Part shown: positions 10,400 to 22,035 of the stretch, in pieces
How the letters are laid out: every line of letters starts with the position of its first letter
Position numbering within the stretch: the first letter of the stretch is position 1
NCBI GenBank assembly: GCA_900155495.1
Contig: FTLJ01000152.1
Coordinates: 1-38,306, forward strand
Source of the DNA: Porogramme epimiltina
Lineage: Eukaryota; Basidiomycota; Agaricomycetes; Polyporales; Polyporaceae
Length of the DNA stretch: 38,306 nucleotides
Direction: 5' to 3'
The notes under the pieces: generated by a model
The model's database searches: none
What the model saw: only the letters and a program-made list of their open reading frames with translations
Told to the model about the DNA's origin: nothing
Program-made: the position numbers and the translations under genes

Positions 10400-12623
10400 T
10401 TAGAACGTCTCCGGCTGCTCAGTCACGATGTGCTGCGGAAGCAAGCTGAACCTCAGAATCCTATCCACGTTAAGCTCCCCATCGCCGTCCTCCCCCTCCT
10501 CAGGCCCACCCGCCGACCCACCACGCGGCCCGTTCCAGCACGCACTACACAGCGACACTCCACCGTCCAAGCCCGGCACAAGCGGGCGGGATTTGCCCGC
10601 CAGGTCCAAGGGGTTTCTCCACCACTCGCCGTTGCACCCCCAGTTGCGGATGAACCTCTCGAGCTTGGGCGTCCACGCGGGCTCGACTAGGAGCATCTCG
10701 TACACGGCGCGCCACGCACTGTCGAGCGCACCCTCCACCCACGCGTGGCGCGGGCTGATCGCCTCGCCGGCGAAGTGAAGGCGCCCGCGCGCAGCGGGGG
10801 CAGTGAGCGAGCCGTACAAGGATCTGAACTTGCCGGGCCCGAAGAACGCGAACGCGCCTGCGAGTGCGACGCAGTGTCAGTTGGGGAAGCGAGGTGGCTG
10901 AAAGGCAGACGCGTACCCATCGTGCGCGAGTCATGCGACCAGCTCCACGCATGCGTGTCCAGGAGCTCCCAGCGAAGGAACTCGACGTCGAGGTCGTGGA
11001 TCCGCGCGAGCTCCCGTAGGACAAGTTTCACAAGCACCGGTTGGAGCTCTTCGTTCGTGGTCAGCGCGCCGAGCCGGTCCGCGTCGTCCGTCCAGCAGTA
11101 GCTTGCGATCAGCGTCGTCGTCTTGCCCTGCTCCGCATCCCCAAACGACGGGTATACCACCGTGCGTAGCGGAGAATCCGTGTACGTCTGTCCGCTGACG
11201 ATGCTAAGCTTGCGCCCCGCTCGGTTCGTCGCCGTAGTCCACCACGCGGTGCGGAATTGCATCCCGATCTTGGTCGAGGGACCGTACGTGAGCTGGCGGA
11301 GAGCGTTGGACTGCTTTGGGTTAAGGTCCGCGGCGGTGAGATCGATGGTGCGGAGGACGGGGAGGGGAATGCTTGTCACTACGTGCGAGAAGCGTTTGCT
11401 CGCGCAGTCGTCCGTGATGACGTCGATGCCGTTCCCGTCCTTGGCTGTCTTGATGCTGGTGACTCGTTTGTTGAATACGAAGGCATCTGGCGCCTCACGG
11501 TTGACATATTGGTACATAGTGTCGGCGATTTGGAACGCACCGCCCCTATGAAGAGTCAGCGTCACGAGCTAGCCTCGCGGACAATGGAATACGCACTTGA
11601 CACACCACCAGTTCGGCTCTTTACCATCCCTGTTCCACCCGAAAGCGATTGCTTCTAGAACTATCTCTGTGAGGGACCGGTCGTACGCGCCAGTCGAGTT
11701 CTCGAACGTTTCGATCCAGTTGATCACGTCCATCGAAAGGTGTTTGTTGGGAATGCCGAACTCCTTCTGAAGGCTAGTGCTCGGTATGTAGCAAAGATTC
11801 ATATACGCGCGAGCAGAGTATTGATCGAAAGACATCAAGTCTCTCCAGCCAGTTTTGTCGCCGTCCTTGAGGTAGTGGTCGATGCCTCTCGCGAAGGGCT
11901 CCAGGACGTCGTCGATGATCCGCTTGTAACCAGCCGTGATGTAGGGAGTTGGGTCGACGTCTTGTATAACTGCAGCGTGCTGGAATGAGGTTGTGTGCAC
12001 TTCGGACTGCCTATGCGTCTCCCCATTGTAATCCAACAGCGTGTTAGGGTTCGAGAAGTGGTACGGAGTGAGCTTCTCCCGGAGCTGGAGCGAGCCTTCG
12101 TTGAGGGGTGCGTAGTCGAAGAGGTGGAAGAGACGTCTCATGGAGATGATCTGAGGGAAGCGCATAGCACCGACGTCGTAGTAGTTGTAAGGAGCGCCTG
12201 TCTCGTTGGAGAAGGTGTGTGTGAAGAGGCGGCCGCCGACGCGTTCGTGGGCCTCGATGATCTTGAAGGGGATACCGAGGTCGAGCAGGATGAGAGCCGT
12301 GTACAGCCCAGCAGCACCTGCGCATACACATATACATCATCAATCACCGAAAGGATACTCATCTGACGATCAAGCATACCGGCTCCAAGGATGCCCACAG
12401 GCTCCGCCGGGGCGGCAGGGTTTGGGGATGCATTCAGTGAGAGGGCCCTGAGTGCGCTCCAGACGATAGGCTCCCTGCCAACAGGAAAACGGCCTCTGCC
12501 TTCCTCGACCGACTGTTTGATGATTTTGCGAGCATAGAGGGCGAAGATATCGTTGGCGATAGAGGGGTCCGAAGGATCCAGTGAGGCAAACTCATTGATT
12601 GAAGACTGCAGGACGGGAGACAT
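10400..12623 (-). CDS. LAAO-like flavin amine oxidase, copy B (intact, 683 aa)
   Basis: This predicted FAD enzyme would oxidise L-amino acids (or amines) to the 2-oxo acid with release of ammonia and hydrogen peroxide. Exons are 12623-12380, 12317-11597, 11545-10917 and 10857-10400; introns are 62, 51 and 59 bp and the lengths sum to 684 codons. The ADP-binding motif GILGAGAAGLY (residues 77-87) spans intron 1 and is followed by E103 and RVGGR (107-111). DVGAMRFP (129-136) carries the arginine that binds the substrate carboxylate in L-amino-acid oxidases. GGAFQIAD lies at about 323. GRLHFAGEA near 556-564, followed by HAWVEGALDSA, is the C-terminal FAD motif. No signal peptide is apparent. 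The start was chosen because GCCATG is conserved in copies A-C and E. The exact substrate cannot be told from sequence. Confidence 0.92.
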
Positions 12624-13100
12624 GGCGAGTAGCGGTCGTCGCGGGGAACGAAGCGTCGTCGGGGGAAATCTGGGGCAACTACAGGTGAGACGCGGGCTAC
12701 TTGAGCGGGACGGGAGCGTGACGGCACATACCTTCACACGCGCCACCGGCGAAGGGCCATTCCGTGGCGTTTTGAGACCTCGGTCAGAACGCCTGCGGCC
12801 ATATTCTGGGAGCCGAACGTGTTCAGGGAAGAGTATGCTCCAGTTTCCAGGCTGTCTACGTGGCGGCTCGACTCTCCGTTGTCGAGACCACCACCCATGA
12901 GCTACACTCTGGCCTGCCACTAGTTTTTGCGGCGCATATAGAACGTGGTTTCCGGAGCCGCAGGGAGAGTGCTGTATAGGAGACGAGATAAACAGGACGC
13001 TCTTGTAGGGATATTGCGGAAACCTTTGCACGAGCGACAAAGGCTTCTAGAAGTGTTTGAGAGTCATTGCTGCCGACTGACGTTGAGTATGTGAACGTTG
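12624..13100 (-). other. Conserved coding-like remnant upstream of copy B
   Basis: This is the shared 5' flank of the oxidase copies. On the minus strand near 13035-12975 it reads ISLQERPVYLVSY, matching LQERHSHLVSF upstream of copy C and YLQGCLIHFIAF upstream of copy D. Further down it keeps the AAGGTATGTGCC junction seen in C and E. The frame is broken by stops. No family is recognised. Confidence 0.5.
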
Positions 13101-14038
13101 ACACGTTGACACCACTTCAAGGCAGACGGCGCCAAGGTTTTACCGGATAGGGATTAGAAGTGGCGAATTAGAGGTTAGGATTATTGGTTAGGATGTCTCG
13201 TGGGGTTTTTTTTCTCGCTCCTCCGACCACGCAATGCCTTTGAATCCTATCTAATACCATAGTAATCAACTGAAGTCTTGCGTAGCGACTCTGCAAGGGA
13301 GGCCCTCATGAAGCGCCCGGGCTCGTCTTTGTTTGTCCCATCATGAGCTCACGTGAGGAGTCTCGGAGATTCTCCGAGACTGTCTCCCCCAGCGGGCGGG
13401 ATGTTCTCGTCGTGTCACCGTTGCGCTCACGAACCCGAGCGAAGTTTCGGAAGCGCGCAGGCTAGGCTCGCCCCCAGCCTGTTTGGCGTGATGAGAGTTC
13501 AAACTCAGCCATCCACGCGCCAAGCAATCTCCCCCAATTTCGTACTCCGATGATGGCGCTCCCAATTTGGGATGTGCGCTTAAAAGCTGGTCTCGCGCCC
13601 AGTCTCGTGACCAGAGGTTCGGAGCTTGAAGTGGAAACTTGTTCTACCGCGGGGACGACCCCGCCGGATCCGATTCTACAAACTTCGGTCACCCCAGCTC
13701 ACAGATATATACAGCGGTACAGTCGCCCTACAACAGAAAAGGACGAAATACTGCGTGACAGGCGCCGTATGAACATCCACCGTCAACCATTGAAGCCGCC
13801 CAGATAAGCCCTACAAGGTTATGACTGAGGCTGACACCTTCCATCCTCTGCACACAAGTACCCGCGTCTCGCTACGTACATACCGTACTCCTCAGCCCTG
13901 AGCCACTTTACAAGCTGCGCATCAGCCCGCTGTCCAGGCGCAGCTCGAACGACATCACGTCCTTCGGCAGCCTGGGGCTGCGCGCAGGGAGTCGTCTGGT
14001 GCCTGCTGGAAGTGTCCCACCTTGAGTAGAATCACAAA

Positions 14039-14092
14039 CCGCGAGGGCACCGCGAACCGCGAGGGCACCGCGAACCGCGAGAGCACCGCGGC
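14039..14092. repeat. 18-bp tandem repeat, three units
   Basis: The unit GCGAGGGCACCGCGAACC occurs at 14041 and 14059, with a third, diverged unit at 14077. On the minus strand the units encode repeated SRFAVP in the weak ORF 13955-14239. The unit length is a multiple of three, so copy number could vary without breaking that frame. Confidence 0.8.
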
Positions 14093-14299
14093 CGAGTGCG
14101 CGCGGAAGTCACCGCGTTGAACAGCGCGAGAGTTGTCACGACCTGCCGCGCGCGCCGTGCCTTCACTGGTACAGGCGATTAAGCCACGGCCAGACTTGCT
14201 CTTGAACTCCAGCTTGTCTATGTCGTTAAGAGTGACCATACTAAGCGTGGGTGCCTCGATCCATGGGGACCCAAAATGAGTGCATGGTCAATGGCAGGA

Positions 14300-14460
14300 C
14301 CGAACGGTTGCCTGTATTACTTAAGCCAAGGAGCGAGGGGAGACCAAAAGGGAAGGCAAGAGCTCGACCAATCACCACGCAGAACGGTGTCCTGTATTAC
14401 TTAAGCGATGGGGCAGAGCCTCATTCCAAGGGGAGCCCAAAAGGGATAGCAGCTCTTGAG
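14300..14460. repeat. Degenerate direct duplication of about 90 bp
   Basis: Two neighbouring stretches share the landmarks GAACGGT, CCTGTATTACTTAAGC, CCAAAAGGGA, AGCTC and CCAAT in the same order. The first copy starts near 14303 and the second near 14381. Confidence 0.65.
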
Positions 14461-14590
14461 CCAATAGAATCAATCCATCAATGATGGTGTCCGCAAATGA
14501 CTAAGCATTCCGTTATGTAATCCACGCTTCCTCCATTGTAAATCCGATTCACTGCGTAGAATCGGAACGGAAGCCCGGGTGTTTGCGAGC

Positions 14591-14760
14591 CCCCAACTTC
14601 CTCAACTGACAACATGGGAAATTGGATGCTTCTTCTACAGACGGGTGTGGTTGACTCCAAATCTGAATACACAGCAATGTCATCGAAGACGCGAGAGCGT
14701 TTGTATTGAAACCGTTCGAAACAAGTTCAGTCTTCCAAATGATCTTACTGTACAAGTCGC
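14591..14760 (+). repeat. 3' flank of copy C with trace of the membrane-protein gene end
   Basis: GACTCCAAATCTGAA (about 14651) parallels the last exon of the membrane-protein gene (GAGTCCGAATCTGAG at 8656). It is followed by a GCGAGAGCG / AAGTTCAGTC series matching 8704-8745. The reading frame is lost. It is part of the duplicated cassette. Confidence 0.5.
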
Positions 14761-14808
14761 GCTCACTTCAACGTGGACTTCGACGGTCCCTCTTCCACCT
14801 TGCTCCCC

Positions 14809-17076
14809 TTAAGCGCGATAAAACGTTCCCGGCTGCGCAGCGACGAGATGCTGTGGGAGCAAGCTGCCCTTCAGAATCTCGTCTACGTCGAGCTCCCCGT
14901 CGCCAGCCCCTCCCTCCTCAGAGCCTCCTCCCGGCTCACCAAACACCGGCCCGCGTCCGCCCCCGCCGCCCCCGCTCGGCATCCGTGGGTGGGGCTTCCC
15001 CGCCTTCCCTCCCAGTGGCGAGTCGCTGCTCCACCACTCGCCGTTGTATCCCCAGTTGCTGAAGAACTTGCCGAGGAGGGACTGCCACGCCGGCTCGACG
15101 AGAAGGATCTCGTACACGGCGCGCCACGCACTGTCGAGCGCGCCTTCGACCCACGCGTGGCGCGGGCTGAGGGCCTCGCCTGCGAAGTGGAGGTGCCCAG
15201 CTGCGGCGGGGGTGGTGAGGCTCTCGTACACCGAGGTAAACTTGCCGGGCCCGAAGAACGCGAACGCGCCTGTGCGTACAGGGCGGGTCAGCAAAGGGCA
15301 TAAGACCAGGCCCCACGCGCGAGTCCGCGAGAGAGCTGGAGGAGACTAAGAAGCACGCACCCATCGTGCACGGATCATGCGACCAGCTCCACGCGTGCGT
15401 GTCCAGGAGCTGCCCTCGCAGAAACTCGACGTCGAGATCATGGATGCGCGCGAGCTCGCGCAGTACCAGATGCACGAGCACCGGCTTGAGCTCCTCGTTC
15501 GTGATGAGTGCGGCGAGCCGCTCCGCGTCGTCCGTCCAGCAGTAGCTCGCGATCAGCGTCGTCGTCTCCCCGTGCTCCACGTCCCCGAACGACGGGTACA
15601 CCACCGTGCGCAGCGGTGAATCCGTGTACGTCTGTCCACCGACGATGTTTAGCCTCTGCCCCGCACGGTTCTTCTCTACGGTCCACCACGCAGAGCGGAA
15701 CTGCATCCCGATCTTGATCGAGGGGCCGTACGTGAGGTGGCGAAGAGCATTGGACTGCATTGGGGTGAGGTCTGCGCCGATGAGGTTGATTGTGCGGAGA
15801 ACGGGGAGGGGAATGCCTGACACGACGTGCGAGAACTGTTCGCGCGCGTTGTTGTCCGTGGTGACGTCGACGCCGATGACACCGCTGTTCGCGTCCTTTA
15901 CCGCCTCAATGCCAGTGACGCGTCTATTGAAGGTAAAGACGTCTGGGGCCTCACGCTTGACGTATTGGTACATGGCGTCTGCGATTTGGAACGCACCACC
16001 CCTGCGAAGGATCAGCGTTATGCGCAGGCTCTGAGGGAAAAGGAACACGCACTTGACACACCACCACTTCGTCTCGTCGTCAGAAGTAGGGTGCCACCCG
16101 AAAGCGATGGCATCTAAAACCATCTCCGAGAGAGCCCGATCGTACGCGCCAGTAGAGTTGTCGAACGTCTCCATCCAGTTGACCACGTCGACTGAGAGGG
16201 GTTTGTTGGGGATCCCGAAATCTTGCTGAAGGCTCGGGCTCGGGCGGTAGAGAATATGCATATAGGCGCGAGCAGAGCAGTGATCGAAAGACATCAAGTA
16301 CTCCCAGCCAGTGTTAGTGCCGTTCTCTAGATCGGCGTAGATGCGGCTCGCGAAGGGCTCCACGACGTCGTCGACGATCCGGCTATATCCGGCGTTGATG
16401 TAGGGAGTCGGGTTGACGTCTTTGATGACCGCTTCGGGCTGAAACGAGGTCGATTGTACTTCGAACTGTCTGTGCGTCTCCCCGTTGTATGACTTCAACG
16501 CGTTCGGGTTCAAAAAGTAGTACGGCGTAAGCCTCTGCCGGAGCTGGAGGGGGCCTACGTTGAGGGGTGCGTAGTTGAAGAGGTGGAAGAGACGCTTCAT
16601 GGAGTTGATCTGGGGGAAGCGCATCGCACCGACATCGTAGTAGTTGTAGGGAGCGCCTGTCCCGTTGGGGAAGGTGTAGGTGAAAAGACGACCGCCGACG
16701 CGTTCGCGAGCCTCGATGATCTTGAATGGGATACCGAGGTCGAGTAAGATGAGTGCCGTATACAGTCCGGTAGCACCTACGCATATACCTAATCAGTCTC
16801 CGAAAGGATGAACGTCTAACGATCAGACATACCGGCACCAAGGATGCCCACAGGCGCTGGCGACGCGGCCGAGCTCGGGGACACACTGAGCAAGCCGGTC
16901 TTGAATGAACTCCAGGATATAGGCTCCCTACCAACAGGAACATCATCGCTGCTCTTCTTGATCGATTGTGCGATGATCTGCCGACCATAGAGGGCGAAGA
17001 TATCGTCGAGTATAGACGGCCCCGGAGGATCCAGTGAGGGAAGGGCGTTGGGAGCAGAGCGAAGGGTTGCAGACAT
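14809..17076 (-). CDS. LAAO-like flavin amine oxidase, copy C (intact, 689 aa)
   Basis: This is the second intact member of the array. Exons are 17076-16833, 16776-16053, 16001-15361 and 15269-14809; introns are 56, 51 and 91 bp and the lengths sum to 690 codons. It has the same motif order as copy B: GILGAGATGLY at 77-87, RVGGR, DVGAMRFP with the carboxylate-binding arginine, GGAFQIADAM after intron 2, GAFAFFGPGKF after intron 3, GHLHFAGEA and HAWVEGALDSA. The C-terminal tail differs from B in being glycine-rich (PSGGGGGGRG). Intron 2 is 51 bp and has no stop in frame, so unspliced RNA would still be translatable with a 17-residue insertion. The sequence is well diverged from B, so this is an older paralog. 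Open frame and intact motifs suggest it is functional. Confidence 0.92.
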
Positions 17077-17630
17077 GGCGAGAAGGGGGATGGAGTGCGT
17101 TTGTGGCATGCCTGGGGTATAAATAAGGCACAGGTGACGAGAGAGAGACAGGAACACAACGACACATACCATCACACATGTTACCGGCGAAGGACCATTC
17201 CGTGACGTCTTCAGTCAGAACACCGGCACCCAAAAATCAGGGAGCCGAAAAGTTGAGACGTTTGCGGGGAAGTGTCTACTCCAAGTTATGGAAGTCGTCG
17301 ATCGCCTGACCACCGTAGAGACGCCACCCGCCAGCTGTAAAATGGTGCTAAGCCGTTGACTATACTCGGGCTCTGACTTGGCACCAACTTTGTGACGCGA
17401 TGTGCACCCTAGGTAGAACATGGTTTCAAGTTTCGCGAAGGAGACGAGGTGTGAATGACGCTCTTGCAGGTATGTTGCGGCAGCCATTTCTTTTACGGCC
17501 AAGATCCCTATAACGAATGTGCCTGGAAGCTATTACCAGAGAGTTGACAAATTAGCTGTTTGATGACTTACCAGCATACCCTCAGGCTAAAGCCGCTTTG
17601 AAGCATTTCGGGGGGGTTGAGCTGCTATCT
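17077..17630 (-). other. Conserved coding-like remnant and promoter region upstream of copy C
   Basis: This is the longest conserved 5' flank. On the minus strand an open stretch begins after a TTCCAG acceptor-like site (about 17526) with a hydrophobic run FVIGILAVKEMAAA followed by TYLQERHSHLVSF. It ends near 17180 with GVLTEDVTEWSFAGN and a GTATGTG donor-like site. One extra base near 17227 breaks the frame. TATAAATA (17118-17125), read on the coding strand as TATTTATA, lies 42 bp before the ATG and is conserved in D and E. Confidence 0.5.
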
Positions 17631-20600
17631 CTCTCATTGAGTAGTTATGATGCCTGTCCTCAGAAGGGGTACAATGCTACCGCTTTGGCGTTGAGTAGGT
17701 GAACGGTCGTCAGTGGTAAGAAGGCAAGGAGCAACTCACTCCAACGGTGGAGAATTGCGTTTGATGTTTCGATTACGTCACCATTAGTCCGCCAATCCTC
17801 CTAGCCGCCCGGCGCGTTCACGACTCCATTAATGTCTCTCCGGCGTGGTCGTACATATTTGAGCTCATCGCCCTTAATTTCATTGCTACCGTTGTTGTAT
17901 AAACAACTATTAATCGCGTCAGCCCACCCCTGCTCTGCCTTGTCCCACGAACAGTGACGGACTCTGTCCTCCACGGTCCGCCTCCATACATAATCTGACA
18001 TACTTAAACTTTTATAAGGCGTCGTAGCTTCGCTTATAGTGATCTAGGGTGTGCAGATTGGCCTACTACGCCTGAACAGATGCACGGGGAGTTGATTCTT
18101 CCTTCGTTGCTCGCGCGATATCGATGGCCCTTAGGAAGCCCGGAGATCGCAGTCTGAGTTCACCGTATCGCCGCATTCGCCGATGAGATGAGAAGCACGC
18201 GTCCGTGGCAGGGTGACAGAAAGTTGAAACCACTACATGTGGAAGGAGGAGATCAAGAGCACCTCATTTGCCTATGATTGAAATTGGCAGTCAGGAAGAA
18301 GGAGAGCGAGAATCGTGTTCAATGCACTCACCTCAACATATGATGCACGAGGTTCGCGGCCAGGTCCAGCGTGTTTTCGGACTGCTTGCTGTCCGCGGAG
18401 AGTAAAATGCAATGCGTCGCATGTATAGAGCCGCATGAGCGGAGCCACAACAGAGGCGACCGGGGCGGACACCGTCCGAGACGGCGCGATCCTCACCGGG
18501 CCGCCAGGCTCATATGTTAAGCTTCAAGATTTGCACGAAGCTAGACCATCCTAGATGCAGGCTCGGACCGGGAACATTAGCCCGATCATCGGGGAACACT
18601 AGTGGTATGAGGGCTCACTTGCAGTTCGCGATAGTGAGTATACTTGGATCCACGTGGATGCATAGAATCGGAAAACCTTCGCAGCTACGACCCCTCGCCC
18701 CTCGTCGGTCCGCACCCACCTCAAGCTGTGAACCTTCCAAGCCTCCCCGCACATACGCCATACCCTATCGTTCCCTTCTGGGCTTCCCTGTGCATGAACT
18801 GTGCATGCACGTGTAGGCAGCTACGCTAGCAGGATGAAGCCCGTAGGCCCCGTGTTGACCAGCGGACTGATGAACTGAATTCGAAGGGGACGAATAGCGC
18901 CGCCTCACGGTGGGGATAGTGAGGCGAAGGCGCGTAGACCGAGCCGGACGTGTGACATCGGAGATGAGACGATCACGATCTATCTCTTCGGAGGCCCGGA
19001 TATGTCGCGAGGTTCCACTTTGTATCTGTGGACTCGTCAACAATAGCCTCGGACTGCAGGCAACAGTGGACGCACCGTGTCCTAGCCGTGTTATTCCGCC
19101 CCATCCTGCCCGATGACGGTGATAGACACACTCGCCGTTCTCTTTCCGAGAGCTCCATTTCGTCCGCGTAGGAAACGTCACTTGTTATAAGTTTTAATGT
19201 GTCGACGTACCTGGTCCCAATACTTGCAATGCCTCCCCGTTACGAGGTGTGTTCTGGTACGGTCCATATAGTGTTTGCACTACGAAGGGCAAGAGTGTGG
19301 GGGCTCTGGGACCTGGCAGTAGATGTGTTTGGAACGATAGGAGTCGGGACCGCGTCGTCGAGGATGGAGGGAGAGAAGAGAATCGTCAAGCGCGCAGGCG
19401 GACAACTTGCTGACTTGTCACTCCTGCTGGCCGAGTCAGTCACCGAACATTTTGCTCCCCGCCTACTCATTACAATCACTCTGTGCGACCTCAGAGATAT
19501 TCAGACTTCCTTTCCGCCACCAACTCCATCCCAGCGATCCTACAACAAGCCAGGGGCACACGTTTCGGCCCGCCTCACCAGTATGCACCACTGGCGACAA
19601 CGATGAAGTTTCCGAAGCTCCCAGGGCCAGGTTCTAGGATAGACAAAGCTTATTACAAACCCCCGCAGTCTCTTTGATTATGCGACGTTACGACAAGCAA
19701 GACTCCGCTTAGTGAATGCGCTCAAAGCCACTCTCGTGTATCGCAAGTTCGCAACGCGCTCGCCCGCAACAGCTGAGGGATTCGCCGGGGCACTATCAGC
19801 GAATGGTTCTCGCCCCACGACCATGATGGTTTGGAGTTGGGGCGTGCTAGGCTTGGTGCGTCCGGTCTTTAGAGAGCCCGCCTTAGAGTAATGGCTTACA
19901 TCGAATGCGCCCGTTGAAGATGAGAAGGAGGCAATGGGAAATCTGCTACAGATGGGTGAGTGCTCTAACTATATCCTTTGACATGGCGTCGCCGCGGCAG
20001 CGGATATTGATGAAGCGTCAAAGTGCAGAGCTTCACAACCACCGCCGAGTCCGAAGCCTAGGGCAAGTCCCTCATTTACAAACGCTCGACCGGACTTTCC
20101 GGCGCGATTGGGAACCGCGGTACAACCGTTCTCGAGAATCTAGGTTGTGCATAGAACACTACGATCGTTCCAAAGCCAGAGAACTACGATCCTATCCACA
20201 CGAGGCGTAGTAGCCCGAATCCTCACCTTCTCGAAGAGCGTCGCCAAAACCAACCCTCCAGCTGTGCCAGCGACCAGGAATTTACCCCACAGGATCGCCC
20301 AACGTCTTCGGAATCAGACGAGTGTGCTACGTGGTCTACGGGCACTACATGGGTGAGGAAAGACATCTTTAAGCTCTGACTTCGTCATCTAATGCAAGAC
20401 ATTTCTGGCAGACTTGTTGGACCCGTCACAGTCCATACCCAACGGCCTTTTTCCCGACTCCGAGACATCCAAACCAAGTTGCCGGCATTCCTTGTCGAAC
20501 CAGAGAGGGAACGCTTTTTTTGGGAAATGTCGGCATCCAAGCGTCGCCGAGACGCAATGGCGCTCGAGAGAGGCAGTGTATGCGCGCATTCCTGTGCTTG

Positions 20601-20947
20601 GGCCTCGAAGGCTCCTTGATCAATCTTGGAGCCACTTGCGCGTGCTATGGGTACGCTGGAGACCGACATTTGTGACTATGAACGCTACTTACTATGCGTC
20701 CGATTAGGTTCACGGTATTTCGGGCGTTATGTGAGCGGACATGGGGAGGCTCAGCGTTGGTGGTTCGCGACAGGACGTTAGGTGCGCGACTGCCCAGAAT
20801 TCATTCGTTCGTTCGTTGAAGCCACATACCTGGAAGATATCTTTCATCTCTGTCTTGCAGAAGAGTGCGAGGGGATGGTCGTCGACTCGTTATATACTGA
20901 TGTGCTATAGACCTTCGTCTTCGCTCCCAACCTCTGCCACACCAAAC
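17631..20947. other. Long intergenic region, only weak exon-like pieces
   Basis: Nothing here is secure. A minus-strand ORF from ATG 18001 (66 codons, starting MSDYVWRRTVEDRVRH) looks coding but stands alone. On the plus strand, a stretch near 19540-19678 ends KLPGPGSRIDKAYYKPPQSL. Another near 20150-20387 encodes a Pro/Ser-rich tail including TSSESDECATWSTGTTWV. Neither could be linked into a full gene. No RNA gene was recognised. An (ATTC/GTTC) run at about 20802-20817 is a short microsatellite. Confidence 0.3.
20891..20896 (+). promoter_or_regulatory. TATA-box candidate of family X member 2
   Basis: TATATA lies 57 bp before the ATG at 20948. It is followed by a CT-rich, AC-rich leader ending AAACATG, a good fungal start context. 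This supports a start at 20948. Confidence 0.4.
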
Positions 20948-22035
20948 ATGTCCCAGCTATGGTATCCCCAGCACAACGAGCCACGGGTCGTCTGGTATCA
21001 TCCCGTGAGTATTACCAGCCAGCATGATTTTCTTCTCCTTAGCCGCGATCTCTTTTGGACAGGTCTATGATGTCGTTCCAATGTTCCAGCCCATGCAAGC
21101 TCATTTCGGATCAGGGGTTAGGGTTGACCGCGTTGACCACCTCCCTACCGAACTATTTCGTTGACATTCACAATCTTCAGGCCGCCTCCTCGCAACTTCA
21201 AGACGGTGGGAATGCTACTACCGCGCAGTTCGGCATCGCACCCAGAGGTAACATACTGAGCGACCCCAGAGGTTCCTCAGATGATTTCTTCTCGCTGCTG
21301 CCCGTTGGTGTGCATAGTCCGAACCCTTTCACTACCCCGGATCAAGGAGAGGTGCGTGCCCAAGCTCTTCGCTTCCCATCCTCCGTCCTGAAGACTCCGC
21401 TTCGACTCACAGGCTTACCCCCTCGACGTTAACTTTGTCGCGGGGAATAGCGCCTTAGCTCCCGTGGGGGCGTCCTTCGACAAGCAATGCACCCAGCTTG
21501 AAGAGGTCTGGATCGGAGTCCTCATCGGTCGGGGAGCGTTGGGAAATGGGGTCAACGACCCCGACGCCCCAGTGTTCCAGATCACACGCGAGGCAATGGC
21601 CGGCAGCGTCGGCATCACGCAGAAGAAGGTTACTATTCGTTTCAATGTGAGACATATTTAGCCGACATCGCTATGCGCAAGCGTACTCGGTCCGGTATAT
21701 CCCACTGTGCAACGCACTGACATGGACAACGTTTTTCAGTGCGCAGGTCGCGTGAAATCACTCAAACAGACTACCCTTTGGAGCGCGACTGGCAAAGTTC
21801 GGAAGCGCAAAGATTTCGTCCGATCAGTTTGCGTCATGATCCGTGACTACCTCGTACGTGACATAGTATACTATGCCGGTTGAAGGATGATACTAACGCC
21901 ATTGCGGATACTGCGCAGGTGTCTGAGCGTGGAGAGTCACCCGAGCTTGTCGATGGGATCACCTTGGTAGCTCTGAAGATGAGGTCGAAAGGCACTGTTG
22001 AAGTCAGGCTTTCCGAGAATACCGGAATTCTCTAG
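20948..22035 (+). CDS. Unrecognised 248-aa protein, family X member 2 (six exons)
   Basis: I do not recognise a domain. Exons are 20948-21004, 21063-21116, 21181-21351, 21413-21646, 21740-21853 and 21919-22035, with five GT-AG introns of 58-93 bp, every one in phase 0. The frame is open for 249 codons. The N-terminal third is rich in Gly, Ser and Asp. The C-terminal half (from WIGVLIGRG onward) aligns with the gene at 398-1243: DPDAPV, TQKKVTIRFN at an exon end, TTLW, FVRSVCVMI at an exon end, and a last exon starting VSERGESPE. No signal peptide or membrane helix is evident; the C-terminal half is basic. The second intron has an unusual GTTAGG donor, so that junction is less certain. The two copies together make a real family likely. 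Confidence 0.7.

Larger units (their letters stand above)
13101..14590. other. Intergenic stretch with small repeats and one coding-like ORF
   Basis: No firm gene is present. On the minus strand, an ORF from ATG 14239 opens with VTLNDIDKLEFKSKSGRGL, and could continue over a GTGGGA donor into an exon containing ADAQLVKWLRAEEYG (about 13985-13890). This is a weak two-exon candidate with no recognised domain. Within the first exon lies an 18-bp tandem repeat. A degenerate direct duplication of about 90 bp occupies 14300-14460. Confidence 0.3.

Noticed and set aside
14936..16624. A 562-codon minus-strand frame that could be called as one exon
   Set aside because: It reads through the 51-bp intron 2 of oxidase copy C and, at its end, past the exon 3 splice site into intron 3 and exon 4 in a wrong frame. 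Comparison with copy B shows the true GT-AG borders.
17076..17175. An upstream in-frame start for copy C giving a hydrophobic, signal-peptide-like leader (MMVCVVVFLSLS)
   Set aside because: The same stretch is out of frame with the oxidase in copies A and E, while the GCCATG start is conserved. The leader frame in C is probably chance, though an upstream leader exon is kept as a finding.
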